From: Smittium mucronatum | Taxonomy: Eukaryota; Kickxellomycota; Harpellomycetes; Harpellales; Legeriomycetaceae | Reading direction: 5' to 3' | DNA: 64,000 nt | Assembly: GCA_001953115.1 (NCBI GenBank) | Contig: LSSL01004087.1 | Location: forward strand, 1-64,000 | In this document: piece by piece, positions 1 to 12,163 of the stretch | Layout: every line of letters begins with the position of its first letter | Numbering within the stretch: position 1 is the stretch's first letter | Translations under genes and position numbers: made by a program | The notes under the pieces: generated by a model | Seen by the model: only the letters and a program-made list of their open reading frames with translations | The model's database searches: none | Told to the model about the DNA's origin: nothing

Positions 1-110
1 AAAATCGACAAAATCGATTACGTAATTTCCAAATTGAACGCAATTAATGCAATAAAATCTGATCGCAAAATTTACTAAGATAAAAAAATGACTTACTATA
101 CTACCAAATC

Positions 111-1700
111 ATCAATAATGACTTAAGAAACTACTGGAGAAACATCAAATCATACACTGGGAACATTCTCAGGAGCATTTCAGACGGCCCGATGTATGAT
201 AAAAATATAATAACTGAAAAAAATAAAAAGCTTGAAATATGGAATAATCATTTTGGCGAATTGACCAATAATTCTACTGGGAATAGCCACGGTGCCGTTA
301 AGTGGGAATCACTGCTAATTACCGACTGAGACTACTTCCAAGATTTTGAAAATAATATCAAATGGTCTGATATTACCAATGCATTAAGTGATACACTTAA
401 TATCAAGGATACTGGCTCTGATATAATACCCAGTAAAGTATGGAAACTGGTGGTCTCCGAAAAAATTACAGAGTCAAAAATGGCAAAAATTATTTTCAAA
501 ATTATCAATATAATGTACGATTCTGGGGAAATAAAATTAATATGGACAATAGTATAGTAGATCCGGTACCTAAAAGGGGTTATATGAGGGAACCCGATAA
601 TTATCGGGGGATTTCACTGATTACAACCCTTTCTAAGCTATTATCCAAAATGATAGTTACCAAATAGAAGCAAATCGATAAGAAATACGAAATATTAGTC
701 AAAGAACATGCCAGATTTTGAAATTTTGAGGAGTACGCCGCTCAAGAGACCACCCTATAAATAATTTTGCGGAGAAGAAAAATAAAAAACCTACATATAC
801 TATATCGATTATAGTAATATCTATGACTTAGTGTGCCACACCGCACTGCTCTACAATCTGAATTTCACTGTGATTAAATGGAATTTATTAAATATTATTT
901 CGGGAATGTATAGATCCCCAAAAATAACTGTTAGTATTGGAGAATCTGATCCAAAACTACTGTCTATCTGCGTGAGCTGCGGCAAGGCTGCACAGATTAA
1001 AAAACACTCCTCCATTTTTATATTAACGATATTCTCAGCAGTATTCAAGATTTATATGTCCCTGGAATCGCCTCTAGGATACTTGTACTGCTATTTGCAG
1101 ACGATTCCGTGACATTGACAAAATCTAAGACCGATATGCAATTGGAATTAAATAGTATACCTGATTGTTTGAATGCATGAAAAACGACTGTGAATGCATC
1201 CAAGTGTGTTTTAATTAATTTATTCGGTTCCCGATCGTCAGATCTGATATTAAAAACACAAAAAATTAAAAATACAAACAAATATACGTATTTGGTGTAT
1301 ATATGAATATTAAATGGGACGAGTCAGAGTCCATCAAAAACATAAATTTATAAGTCATTAAGGCTTTCTATGCTAATATCTTGAAACTGTAGACCAAATT
1401 ATATTAAATTTATATCGATGGTTTATATACCGGGATGAGAGAATCGTCTGGCTCAAACCTGCATAGATTTGCACAGCCATTAAAAATTCGACTTATAACT
1501 TCAACAAACCCCGGCTGGGGATATTTATGGAAAAAAATTTGTGGGAGGGGGAGTTTAAAACTTGATTCAGCTAAAAGTCAATTCCACTGATCTTTTTTCA
1601 ATGCTGAAGACAGCCAAATTTCTGATTGATATCCTCGTGCCCAGAATACTTAAGTTTCAGAGTTATAGTGATTAGCAAGTTCCATTAAAAAAATATTTTC
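111..1700 (+). mobile_element. LINE-type non-LTR retrotransposon relic (reverse transcriptase)
   Basis: Broken reverse transcriptase read in shifting + frames. Positions 111-550 read as a linker region with an IPSKVWKL-like motif. Positions 540-667 give the block PDNYRGISLI typical of non-LTR RTs. Near 970-1000 there is an RQGC-like motif (LRELRQGC). At 1024-1240 one frame reads INDILSS, then the catalytic box LLFADDSVTL, then SKCVLI. At 1260-1340 a KYKQIYVFGVYMN block matches the KYLGV motif that follows the catalytic box. In-frame stops and frameshifts interrupt every segment, so it is dead. No 5' UTR, endonuclease, poly-A tail or target-site duplication could be recognised; the 5' part may lie outside the window. 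Higher GC than the flanks fits a relatively recent insertion. The 3' limit is approximate. Confidence 0.8.
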
Positions 1701-2829
1701 GAGGTATGAAGCTTTTAATGCAGAAAGGGGGAGTTGGGTGAAGATAAATATGATGCTTTTGCAATTTTATTTTATTTTTCTTATTTATTTAAATTATTAA
1801 ATTTATAAGATAAAAAGGATTTTTCCATATCATTTTCATTATTATTGGATATTTGTAATTTAGGATTTCATAACCGTAAATTTTTATTTTTTAAAACGAT
1901 GTTTTTTTTATAAGAGAAAAAAGTTTACTGGAGTCTTATTATAAAGCGAATTGGTGATATTCATATCTTCAATGGGTTTTTCTTGATAAATAACCGTGAA
2001 AAAAATTGCAAATTTATCATCCCCAACTGTAAGATCATCAATTTTTGTACATAATTTTTCAATCATTAATATACTGCCCCTATATCAGTTACTAAAACAG
2101 TTCTGGTATTCTGTAGACAATAGTTATTTATAATAGATAGTCATAACAAAAAAATAATAAAATATTATAATGTAAAAAACGTGAATTAATATAGACTTCC
2201 ATTTAATACATTTTATCAATTCTATTGTTTTTTCAGAGCTGAATGAGTAAAAAAAAATTAAAATTTTCCTGTATGATACATTATCAATCGTAATGTTGTA
2301 TTTGATACAGTATAAAAGTTTTCATCGTGTTAAAGCGTCAAAATAAAGTCACTATTGGCATAAACTTCTTCAATTTTTTAATTAATTTTCTATGAATGAT
2401 CCCACAAACAAACGTGAAAAAAACAATTAAATTTAATCGAGGGTCCCCGGCGTTTAAATTTTATTTGAATTAATAAAAACATTTTTTAAAAAGAAAAATT
2501 AGATGATTATTATTTTTTACTTTTAATTTTACACTGTTCACATAAAAATGTAGAAATGAGGTAATTCAAGACAGATATTATAGTTAAATAAAATTATTAA
2601 CTGCTATTTAGGAAATATAAATTATAGATAAAAGATTTTTGTTCAATTAAACAAAAACGTAGAATTACTAAAAATGAATGCAAGAATTTACCTTTTTTAT
2701 AAAAATATAAACAATATTATGGAATTACTCAAATAAAAATCATCGATAATCACAAAAATCTTGTTTTGATTGAGTTTTTTTTTCACATCACATTCTTCTA
2801 TTAAATTCGAGATAAAAGACTATGCTTTT
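1701..2829. other. AT-rich intergenic region
   Basis: About 1.1 kb between the LINE relic and the 3' end of INTS11. It is low-complexity AT-rich sequence with frequent stops in all frames. It should include the INTS11 3' UTR and polyadenylation site on the minus strand. I see no gene, RNA or repeat structure. Confidence 0.6.
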
Positions 2830-5130
2830 TTAGCAATATAGTTTGTTTATATTGGAGAAAACTATGGATGCAGCGTGCTCATCATTGAGCTCCCAAGAAA
2901 TTTGGAAAACACTCAAATTTCTCATATCTCCACGATGCTCAGGAAGAGGTATTGATATATTTACGTTTTTCCAATTTAAGTTTGCTATAGACATGGTGTT
3001 AGAAATGTTTGAGTATTCTATGTTGAAGTTTGGATAACTAGAAGAGGTAGTGAGATTGTTCTCTGAAGACGATGGCACTAAGTCATTACTTGAGTTAATA
3101 AGATTTATAGTTGAAGTTTGAACTGAAGACTCTTCGCTTTCAATAGACTCAGCCGTTAAATACTTATTGGCTTCACCATTATCCGCTTTTAATTTTTTTG
3201 CTGGGTGATCTCGTTCAATATTCGAAGATTGACTGTGAATGTCGATTTCCGAATCTTTTTTCAGATTAGTGATATTTTTAAGATACACAATCAATTCTCC
3301 CTCGGTTCCGTAATGTAATTTCAAGTATTCGTGCAAATAATAAAGAGCTGAAACTTCAGCAGAATTTTGTATGAAATCTGATTTGCATAGAGTGCCCACA
3401 TTAGCAGTGCTATACGGTTTGAGGGTGGTAAATAAGTAATGAGACTCTGCCAAGCCAATATTTTCTAAATTTGAGTTAAACCTGATTAAGTCTGAATCAC
3501 TTAGTAAAGATCGCAAGTCATCGATTGAAACTATCTTTACAGTGTCTTCATTAGACTTTTTAACCATTATTCCATTTATAGGAACTTTTTTTATGGGAGA
3601 AAGAAAATCGAGCTTGAGGAATGACTTAGTAATCTTAGTGCTAGATTCCAAGTTTAAAGGTATTTTACTAAAAGTTTTTGAAAGTTCATTTGTGTTATTA
3701 ATTTTGGGAAAAAGTTCGGATTTTAAAAGCATCTGTGACCTCCAGCTACTTTGTAATAGTTTATCGCTAAGCAGTCCCAACTCCAGAGGCAAAGGGTCAA
3801 ATATAGATAAAGATTCGCCATTAGCTGGATCGTAGCATGGAAGACCAAACTCAGACATTATCTTGGATTTTAGGAAACTCATTCTAGATTTTTCTCCATG
3901 GACTAGCACAACATTTTTAGGCTCAGCTTGACGGATTAAATCCATGATTCCTTTAGCATCTGCGTGTGCACTAAACGACAGATTTTCCACCTGTAAATTC
4001 ACGTTGATCTTTGTGAACTTATCAATTTCAATAACTTTGTGGCCTGCAAGAACTTTGGCCCCAGCAGTTCCAGCAACACAATATCCAGGTATAATAAGCA
4101 TGTTTTTGGGATCAGGTGCCCATTTTTTGAATATCTCAAGAGACATCCCAATATGCAACATTCCAGGGGTAGCAAAGGTGACCATAGGAGTTGGCAGATC
4201 TGCATATTCATGTTTCCACGGTTTTATATATTTGAAATCAAAGGGATTGCGAGTAGCAAAGCTTGATTTAACCTTCTGATTTGTCCAATTTATAAACAAT
4301 TTGTAAAAGCGATTTGCACGTTCGGTCAAACCAGCGCTAAAGTAGACCGGAACAGTAAGACCCATCCGTTCCCAATACGATTCGATTAAAATACAAAGTT
4401 CTTGAGCTCTACCCAAAGCAAAGCATGGTATTAAAACCTTTCCGCCCTTCTTTATACAATTGTGGATCTTTTCGAGGAAATCTCTTTCTCTAGCACGTTT
4501 TGAATCTCTTATAGTTGTGCCATATGTGGATTCAGTTATTAAAACATTGGGTTTCAAACGATCAACCCAAGCAGAGCCCAAATGTCTATCTGGAGTCATG
4601 TTATAGTCACCAGTATAAAGAACGGATTCATTACCGACTTTAGCATATATCATAGCTGCTCCCAAAACATGACCAGCGTAATAAGCGCATATTTCAAAGT
4701 CATCATCAATGTGTATAGTTTCATGCAAGCCAACAACAATAACTTTGTTCATGCAAGCCTTTATATGATCAGAAGTGAAAAAATTTTGTTCCCCTTTCCT
4801 ATCAACCATAATTTTGCGGTAATCTTCAAGGAGTATAGGGATAATGGCTTTAGTTGGAGCTGTCATGTAAATTGGTCCATCGTAACCACAAATTTCGGTA
4901 AAGTGTGGCAATGCCCCACAATGATCTAAATGAAAATGAGATATTATCACTGCATCGATTCTACTAGTAAAATCCCCGGTTTTAGATATGTACGAAAAAT
5001 CGGGGAATCTTCTTTCATCATTATATCCCATGTGCATTCCACAATCAAACATGATTGTTTTGTTGTTCAAAGTGACGATGATGCAGGATCTTCCGACATC
5101 CTGGCCAGCCCCTAAAGGGACAATCTTCAT
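2830..5130 (-). CDS. INTS11: Integrator complex subunit 11 (RNA endonuclease)
   Basis: Single-exon gene for 766 residues. It is a metallo-beta-lactamase/beta-CASP nuclease, the catalytic subunit of Integrator, which cleaves the 3' ends of snRNAs and attenuates RNA polymerase II transcripts in the nucleus. Visible motifs: [12 protein letters not shown] at the N terminus, the zinc-binding HFHLDH at residues 65-70, GHVLG near 153, TGDYN near 173, [11 protein letters not shown] from 200, [23 protein letters not shown] near 400 and VLVHGE. The stretches [18 protein letters not shown] and [12 protein letters not shown] are INTS11-type rather than CPSF73-type. The start ATG at 5130-5128 aligns with the known N terminus minus a few residues. 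The C-terminal third is diverged, with a Ser/Asn-rich linker around residues 640-715 containing a basic PAKKLKAD patch that could be a nuclear signal. It is longer than the animal protein (about 600 residues). No intron is needed, unlike most neighbours. Confidence 0.95.
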   Translation of the reverse strand: MKIVPLGAGQDVGRSCIIVTLNNKTIMFDCGMHMGYNDERRFPDFSYISKTGDFTSRIDAVIISHFHLDHCGALPHFTEICGYDGPIYMTAPTKAIIPILLEDYRKIMVDRKGEQNFFTSDHIKACMNKVIVVGLHETIHIDDDFEICAYYAGHVLGAAMIYAKVGNESVLYTGDYNMTPDRHLGSAWVDRLKPNVLITESTYGTTIRDSKRARERDFLEKIHNCIKKGGKVLIPCFALGRAQELCILIESYWERMGLTVPVYFSAGLTERANRFYKLFINWTNQKVKSSFATRNPFDFKYIKPWKHEYADLPTPMVTFATPGMLHIGMSLEIFKKWAPDPKNMLIIPGYCVAGTAGAKVLAGHKVIEIDKFTKINVNLQVENLSFSAHADAKGIMDLIRQAEPKNVVLVHGEKSRMSFLKSKIMSEFGLPCYDPANGESLSIFDPLPLELGLLSDKLLQSSWRSQMLLKSELFPKINNTNELSKTFSKIPLNLESSTKITKSFLKLDFLSPIKKVPINGIMVKKSNEDTVKIVSIDDLRSLLSDSDLIRFNSNLENIGLAESHYLFTTLKPYSTANVGTLCKSDFIQNSAEVSALYYLHEYLKLHYGTEGELIVYLKNITNLKKDSEIDIHSQSSNIERDHPAKKLKADNGEANKYLTAESIESEESSVQTSTINLINSSNDLVPSSSENNLTTSSSYPNFNIEYSNISNTMSIANLNWKNVNISIPLPEHRGDMRNLSVFQISWELNDEHAASIVFSNINKLYC

Positions 5131-5751
5131 TATCCTTTTTATTGGGAAGAATGTATCTAGTAACTCTTTGGAGAATCTTGATAAAAATATTTCGATGCTA
5201 AGGTGTCGTAATCGATATAATTCTTATATTATTTTTTTTGCTCGGAGTGTTTACTTTTGCAATGTTAAATTAGTCTGGGTATAATTCCTCTTTCAATTAT
5301 TTTTTGATATTTTATAAGCATATTTATTTTAACTAACGAATTGACTGGATTGAAAGTTAAAAATAAAATACAAATATTTTGCCAATAATAACACTTTGAT
5401 TCTATTAAATGTATATAATTGGTTATTGATTTTTGGCCTTATGGAAGTAAATATGGATCAAATATACAAAAGATTAAATGTTTTAATTTCTAGGGAGAAT
5501 AATCCATCCAATAACTTAATATTAAATATATCAATATCAAATTTAGAGAAAATTAAATATATACCAATACAATAATCTCTTATGAACAAAATAAAGTTGG
5601 TAAATATGAATATTCCTGTTGTGACGTTAATATTTATAGGAAAGGGCATAAAAAAACGTTTCAAAGAGAATTCTAAAAAAATGAAAAAAAATATAGAATT
5701 TTATAAAGTCTATTAACAACGAATTCGAGGACGATTATAATAAGGGCATTG
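5131..5751. promoter_or_regulatory. Intergenic region: INTS11 upstream, AFG2 downstream
   Basis: About 620 bp between the INTS11 start and the AFG2 stop, both on the minus strand. It must hold the INTS11 promoter and the AFG2 3' UTR. An ATG-initiated 44-codon frame on the + strand (5441-5575) matches no family I recognise and is probably chance. No clear TATA box or other site stands out in such AT-rich sequence. Confidence 0.45.
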
Positions 5752-8700
5752 TTAAATGCTAAGCTTTTTTCTTTTGCTCTGATAATTTGTGTAGAACTGT
5801 ATCATTTCTTTTGTTATGTGCATTTTGAATCCAGAACGCACTTGCTTAAAATGTTTCAATTCCACTACTTTGGTATTAACATCGTCCTCCATGGCGGAAA
5901 TGGCAGCCTCTTGGCAGAAACTTACAACTTCTGCTCCAGAAAATCCTTCAGTCTATTAAAAAAAGTTTTCCGGAAAGTGTAAAAAAAAAGTAGAGAATTA
6001 GAAGTATGAAATTAAACTAGAAAAATCGGGTTAAAACGTACCATTTCAGCAAGAACATTTGGTGTAACATCTTTAGAGTTAACCTGCATTTTTTTTAGTT
6101 GAATGTCAAAAATGGCACATCTCGAATCGAAGTCAGGTGGAGGAACGTACAAAATGCGATCGAACCGACCCGGGCGAAGCAATGCAGGGTCAATAATATC
6201 TGGTCTATTGGTGGCTGCAACAACACTAACCCGACAAAGTTGGTCAATACCATCCAGTTCTGTTAACAATTGAGCCAGAACACGCTCACTAACAGAACCA
6301 CCAGAATTACCAGATGACCTACTGGTAGTAAGTGAATCTATTTCATCAAAGAATATTATCGAGGGCGAGTTTTGCCTGGCTCGCTTGAAAACGTTCCGAA
6401 CCGCTTTTTCGGACTCACCAACGTACTTGTTGAATAATTCAGGACCCTTCACAGCTATAAAATTGAGACCTGACTCAGTGGCTAGAGCCTTAGCGAATAG
6501 AGTTTTACTGCAACCAGGTGGGCCATAGAGAAGTACGCCTTTGGGAGGATTTATTCCCATTGAGGTGAATAATGATGGGTTTTCAAGAGGAAGCTGAATG
6601 GCTTCTTTTAATCGAGCCTTTACTTCACCTTGTCCTCCAATATCAGACCAGTATACTTTAGGAACTTCAAGCATAATCTCTCTCATACCACTAGGCTTAA
6701 TCAGTTGAGAAGCAGTAACACAATCTTCAAAGGTCAAAAAAACCTCTTCTGTTGGGGTGGGTTTTTTAATAATAGGTTCCACATCTGAATTTTTTAGTTT
6801 TGAAACTTTATCATCTTTGGAATCTTTGTGAAGTTCATCTAGAACAATACTAGCTAGTTTTTCGGTGGATTTATCAGGTCTGGAAACATGCTCAACATAA
6901 TCGATTTTTCTCTCAGAGGACATAAATTTCGATAAACTGGTTTTAAAACAGCGTTTTATGGCAAGTAGCCCTGCTTCCCTGCATAAAGCCATTATATCAG
7001 CGCCTACAAACCCGTGCAGCTTTTCAGTAATGGATGCAATTTGTTTATCAGTTAAAGAATTCGGAACTTTCTTTAAAATAACCGACATGATCTCAAGCCG
7101 ATCTGAACTGGAAGGAACAGGAATTTCAATCTCCCTGTCAAATCTTCCGGGCCTTCTTAAAGCCTCGTCCAACGAATTAGGTCTATTAGTTGCCCCAATA
7201 ACAACAACTCTATCAGGCAGTGTATCTAAACCTTCGTTCCCGTGGTGATAAGTGGATGAAAACCCATCCATAAGAGTTAGCATAGTAGTGACAATTCTGC
7301 TTTCAGTGGCAGAAGTGTTGAGCGAAGATCTCTTTGGACACAGTGCATCGATTTCATCGATGAATATTATAGAAGGGCTGTTTTTCCTTGCTTTATTAAA
7401 TAGATTAGTGAGTTTAGTTTCAGATTCACCAAAGTATTTTGTTGCGATTTCTGAACCATTTATTATGATTACATTGGCTTTCGTTTGATAGGCAACGGCT
7501 TTAGCAAGCATGGTTTTTCCAGTACCAGGAGGTCCATATAACAGAACACCTCTAGGAGGAGATAGGCCTAACGGATAAAAGATTGAGGAATGTTTTAATT
7601 TAGTTTAAAAATGAGTAAGTTAGATAATGCTTTATAAAAAAAACTCATGAAAGAAAGTTTTGGTTTTTAGTAAAGATTGCTTTAACAGTAATAAGGACAA
7701 ATGATCATTATTTTGAGGCAGAAAAAATATATATACCGTATTTAGTAAAAAGCTCAGGTTTTAAAAGAGGAAGCTCAATCATTTCTTTAATCTGCCGAAT
7801 TTGAGAATTGAGGCCACCAATATTGGAGTAATCTAGTCCGGCATCATTGATAGAATCAACATTTTCTAAATTTTTGGAAGAGCTGGGGGGTGTTCTGAAC
7901 TCCTATGAATAGTTAAATTAAATGTTAAGAATAAAGGCAATAATAATTTAAATAAAAGTATTAAATAATGTCGAATAAGTGCAATAAAATAAAATAAATT
8001 ACTGAATTGAATATTCTTGTATCTTTATCTACACGGAATGCCCCAAAGCAGTCTATTGAGTGGGTGCTGTTTGATGTCTGAGAATTAACGGGAATCGGAA
8101 GATCGTTAGGTTTTATATACATGATTTTAACCCTTTTTGGTAAACCGGAATAAGAAAAATCAAAAATATTATCTTGGCACACATAGGAAGATTTTTCTGC
8201 ATTAAAGAAAAAAACAATGTAGTTGATAATAACCTTAAATATAATTATTTTTAAGAGTGGAAAGAAAAATCCTAGTGATGAAGAAAAATAATATTAAAAA
8301 AATACCTAAAAACAGCTTAATGCATTGGTATACATATTCATCCTGTTGATTATTGGGAGTTGATATTACTTGCACACCAATTTCTGAAGCTGTGGGAATT
8401 GTCCCAATTATTTTTTTTAAAACTACAATATCTCCTATTTCTGAATTTAAATTTATCCTGGAGAGTGATGAAAGTTGTATTTCTAGCCCAAGTATATTTT
8501 TTAATAGGAATTTTTAAAATTAATTTAAATTTTTTTTACTTAATACTTTAAGCATTAAATATAATTACGGCAATTGTAATGTGTGCAATCACCTTTTTCT
8601 TGGCAAGTGAATGAAGGCCAAGCAATGCCACAAATTTTAGAACTCGAACCTGAAATAGAAAATACGGAGCGAAAAGGTTAAAAGTGGGCTGAAAAGAGTA

Positions 8701-8955
8701 CATTTTTGGTCAGAAAGTCGATTGAAATAAAAAATATTAAGGATCGAGAAAAAAAATCTTTAAAAGCTATAATAAATACTCCAATGAACTTGACACAATT
8801 TCGTAAATTGGTTTACCATTTTTATCGTTTTTTATAATCACCAGGTCTCCGGCATAAATTTTGAGTTTGAGCAGATCCTCGAGATGTAAAAAAATTTTAT
8901 TTCCATCTTCGAGTTTCTCCTCAGATCTTTTCGATACTATGAATTCTAGCATCAT
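5752..8955 (-). CDS. AFG2: AFG2/Drg1-type AAA ATPase (SPATA5 family)
   Basis: Type II AAA ATPase of about 829 residues. In yeast this enzyme releases Rlp24 from cytoplasmic pre-60S ribosomes. Seven exons, spliced in frame: ~8780-8955, 8593-~8642, 8306-8482, 8003-8196, 7737-7902, 6042-7567, 5752-5952. The N-terminal exons form the double-psi barrel substrate domain (AGDLVIIKN, then [11 protein letters not shown]). D1 has YSNIGGL, Walker A GPPGTGKT (split from its leader by an intron) and Walker [12 protein letters not shown]2 has [11 protein letters not shown], Walker A GPPGCSKT, Walker [11 protein letters not shown] and the arginine-finger block LLRPGRFDR. The Ser-for-Gly change in the D2 P-loop is normal for Afg2 and separates it from Cdc48 and Rix7. 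The last exon reads TEGFSGAEV and ends KKLSI. The first intron is uncertain: a GTATTT donor at 8779 with a TTCGAG acceptor, or a GTTCAT donor at 8789 with a TTTCAG acceptor; both keep frame. Confidence 0.93.
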
Positions 8956-9266
8956 TAGGCCAGTTTATATTCCGCCTAAAGCTACAAAGAAAAGAAGTCT
9001 GTTTAATTCTATTGAGATCAAAAATTTCCAGAAAATCAGCCAAAATTAGCCGTTTAGCCGAAAAAATATAAAAAAGGAAAAAGTTGCATACCATTGGTTG
9101 GATGAAAACGCAGAAAAATGTGGAATTCAATTCGCTCCTTTTTTTCCTATTAAAATTAAGACTTATTCAAGTAAACCATTAAAAATTGGTAAATAGAAAT
9201 GTTTTTCTAATTCCAAAGCTTTTTTTTTGTATTTAAAAGTTAGTTTATAGGCAGGACTCATAAAAA
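8956..9266. promoter_or_regulatory. Shared divergent promoter of AFG2 and PPIL2
   Basis: The 311 bp between two divergent start codons must contain both promoters and 5' UTRs. It carries T-rich and A-rich tracts, for example TTTTTTTT near 9222. No specific factor site can be assigned by eye. Confidence 0.5.
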
Positions 9267-11065
9267 ATGGGAAAATGGACAGATAAACTTTATATTACCC
9301 ATTCAGAATGGTCAAACAAATTCAGCGAAGGAGGAATGAATTTTGGTGGTCGAAGAGAGGGATCGGCAAAACAAACTTCAAAAACCGTTCCATTCAACTG
9401 TTGTTTTCTTTCACAACAACCATTCGATATTCCCTGCTGTACAATTAATGGTGCAATGTACGATTATCAGTAAGAAACCATTATATAACTATTTGGCTGT
9501 TTTCACCTTTATTAACTTTTCTACGATTCATATTTAATTTTCATGCTGGTTTATTTAGGAATGTAGTCAAATTTTTGAAAAAATATAAAGTAGATCCAGC
9601 CACTGGGGATAAATTAAAAATAAAAGATTTAATATTGCTAACTATAGCTAAGAACGATAATGGTATTTTAAATTATTCTTCAATCGTTCACACTCATTCA
9701 TTTTATTATTTTGAAAGTTTTTAATTTTATTTCTTGAATTGTAAAAAAAATGTATTCATGAGTTATTTTTATTGTTTAATGAGTATAGAATTTATTAACA
9801 AAATTTTCGATCTTTTTCTTTTAGGGGATTACATTTGTCCCGTTACCGAAAAGCCGCTTAATGAAAGCGCCAGAATAGTAGCTAATAAAATCAGTGGACA
9901 AGTATACCCATTCCAAACAATCGAAGAATTCAATATTAAACCTCGTTCAATGAGAGATTTAATAACCGATCAACCATTTACTAAATCAGATTTGATTGAA
10001 TTGTACAATCCACAGGATAAATCCAATCGAAGAATAGAAAGCTTTTACTATATCCAACAGGGAATTAACTTTATTCCCTCTAAAAAAAATATTCCCTCAG
10101 ACCAAACCTCAATCCCCGATCCAGCAGCTCAGGCTAATAATGTGGGTAAGAATTCCGATCAAAACCAAATAAATGGAAGCTTGCAGGTGAAAAAAATCAT
10201 GGACAAAATAGAACCTCTTTTAAAGCGGAAACATGAGATTTTGGATTCAGAAGATGTTGGGGTAGTATCGAAAAAGAATGATATTAAGGATAAGTACAAA
10301 GAATCCATATATAGCACCGGGGTAGCGGCAGCAAGCTTTACTTCAACTGCACTGGCGCCTATAACCCATAACCAAAAGATAATGAAATCGGATCTCGAGT
10401 ATATGATGCCCAAAATCAAAAAAAATTCATATGTACAGTTAATATTAAATTTAGGTACGATAAACTTGGAGCTTTTCAGCAGCAATTTGCCACAAACAGT
10501 ATATAATTTTATATCTGTGAGCAAGGCGAAAAAGTACGACAATTTGAAATTTGCCAGCAATATTAAGAATCTGATTTTGGTTAGCGGTGAGCCTAAATTT
10601 AAAACTACCGACGATAAGCTGAAGGATGAATTAAGTGCCAGTGATGTGAATTTCCGAATGGTAACTGAAAGAACCAATGCGCTGAAAAGCAAAAAATTCA
10701 ACCATACCAAGAGAGGTCTCATTTCAATGCTCGTCAATTCTCCAACATCATCCAAACCTTCATCGCAATTCTTCATCACTTATTCGGGCCAGGCGCAGCA
10801 GTTTGATGGGGTATATAGTGTGTTTGGTAGAGTTGTTGGTAATTTAGAGTTGCTGGACAAGATCGAGTCTGTTATGACTGATCCCGAAACGTTAAGTCCC
10901 ACCGCCGATCTGGAAATTAAAGAAGTAAAAATCGTCTATGATCCATACCAAGAATTTTCGGAAAGACTAGCCCGCAAGCTCAAGTACGAAGATGAATCCA
11001 GCAATCCTGAAAACAAAGATACGGCTTCTTCAGAAACTACTAATTGGTTTGGCCGAAAACTGTAA
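9267..11065 (+). CDS. PPIL2: Peptidyl-prolyl isomerase-like 2 (U-box plus cyclophilin domain)
   Basis: Three exons, 9267-9469, 9559-9662 and 9825-11065, spliced in frame to 515 residues. PPIL2 (Cyp60) is a nuclear U-box ubiquitin ligase and spliceosome-associated cyclophilin. Residues 1-40 match the family N terminus (MGKWTDKLYITHSEW). The U-box (about 41-140) shows PFNCCFLSQQPF, VKFLKKYKVDPATG, YICPVTEKPL and MRDLITDQPF. Next come a charged linker and the PPIL2 hallmark YSTGVAAASFTSTALAP near residue 265. The cyclophilin fold (about 303-475) is recognisable by GTINLELFSSNLPQTVYNF, SSQFFIT and VFGRVVG. However, the catalytic FHR is FAS here (nt 10550-10558) and the QGGD loop is SGEP, so isomerase activity is probably lost while the fold remains. 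The family tail VDPYEE appears as YDPYQEFSERLARK. Confidence 0.95.
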
Positions 11066-12163
11066 AAAAAAAAAAAGTTCCTAAACTCTAGGAGATTTTC
11101 ATTTACCAGTGAATTTCTTGGAATGGATAAGCGTTATTTCTTTATTTTCTTGGATTTCTGTATAGCTAATATTTTTTTATAAAGGCAAAGCCCCGTTCTA
11201 ACTAGATTTTATATTATATACATATACTCCCCCTAAAAGTTATTAATTCTATTCAAACAAGAAAAACTTTTTTTTTTGATGGATAAATATTTGTTTTCGT
11301 CTGAAAAAAAAAAAAAAAAAAAAGTTGAAAAGCTCGTTTAGAGTATTTTCTTGGAATAATTGAGGTGGAAAATGAGATCAAACCTATTCTTTTCAATTTG
11401 AAACATTAAAAGAACTTCGTTACGCAACAACTTTTTTCTTTACTTGTAAATTAATCCAGGTGTTTTAAAAATCTTTTTAGCACAATTCCCTTGCCGTAAA
11501 TACCTTCTTTTTTTTTTCATCATTAAAAAGATTTCCCTATCACCTTATCCATCCTCCTTTTTGTTACGGGAAATTTCTATATGCTTTTTTAAAAAAAAAA
11601 TCCAACAGTTTGGTTAATGAATCAAAGTTTGATTTCTTCCTTTCTTTTGTAGATAATGTTTGTGAATTTTTATTAATGAAAAAAACTATACTGTGAAAAA
11701 GTCATGGAGGTCGGATACTGGCAAAAAGATACGAATCCGTAATTAAAAATCACTATAGTTTTGGATTTATAAAGCAAATCCATTTAAATTTATTATTATG
11801 TATAGATAAAAAAGTAAACAAGAACTATTTTCTCTATCAGAAACAACGAGAATGATAAAATTAGCAAGAGTAAAGGGGTGCAAGGTTGATATACATTAAT
11901 ATATTTTTTGGAGGAGGAGATAGAAATAAGGATTAAACAGTGACCAGAACTAATAATCATTCCCTTTGGAATTTTCTATCCAAAAGAAAAAAGTAAATAA
12001 AAATCACCTTCGCCGGAGGATATATCGGAAAAAGAATGGGGAGAGTTTTGGGGACGAAGGGAGTACGAATAGAAGTTGGTGGTGAACTCAATGAGAAGGA
12101 AAAAGCACAAAGTAAAAAAAAAAAAAGAAGTCTTAGAAAGGGAGAGAGAGAGGGCAAGAGAAT
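11066..12163. other. Convergent 3' region of PPIL2 and TFIIS
   Basis: About 1.1 kb between two stop codons on opposite strands. It contains many A and T homopolymers, including a 20-nt A run near 11305-11325 and AG-repeat stretches near 12140. Expected content is the two 3' UTRs and polyadenylation sites. I see no gene. Confidence 0.6.

Noticed and set aside
5441..5575. 44-codon ATG-started frame on the + strand between INTS11 and AFG2
   Set aside because: Too short, no homology recognised, and no downstream exon continues it convincingly.
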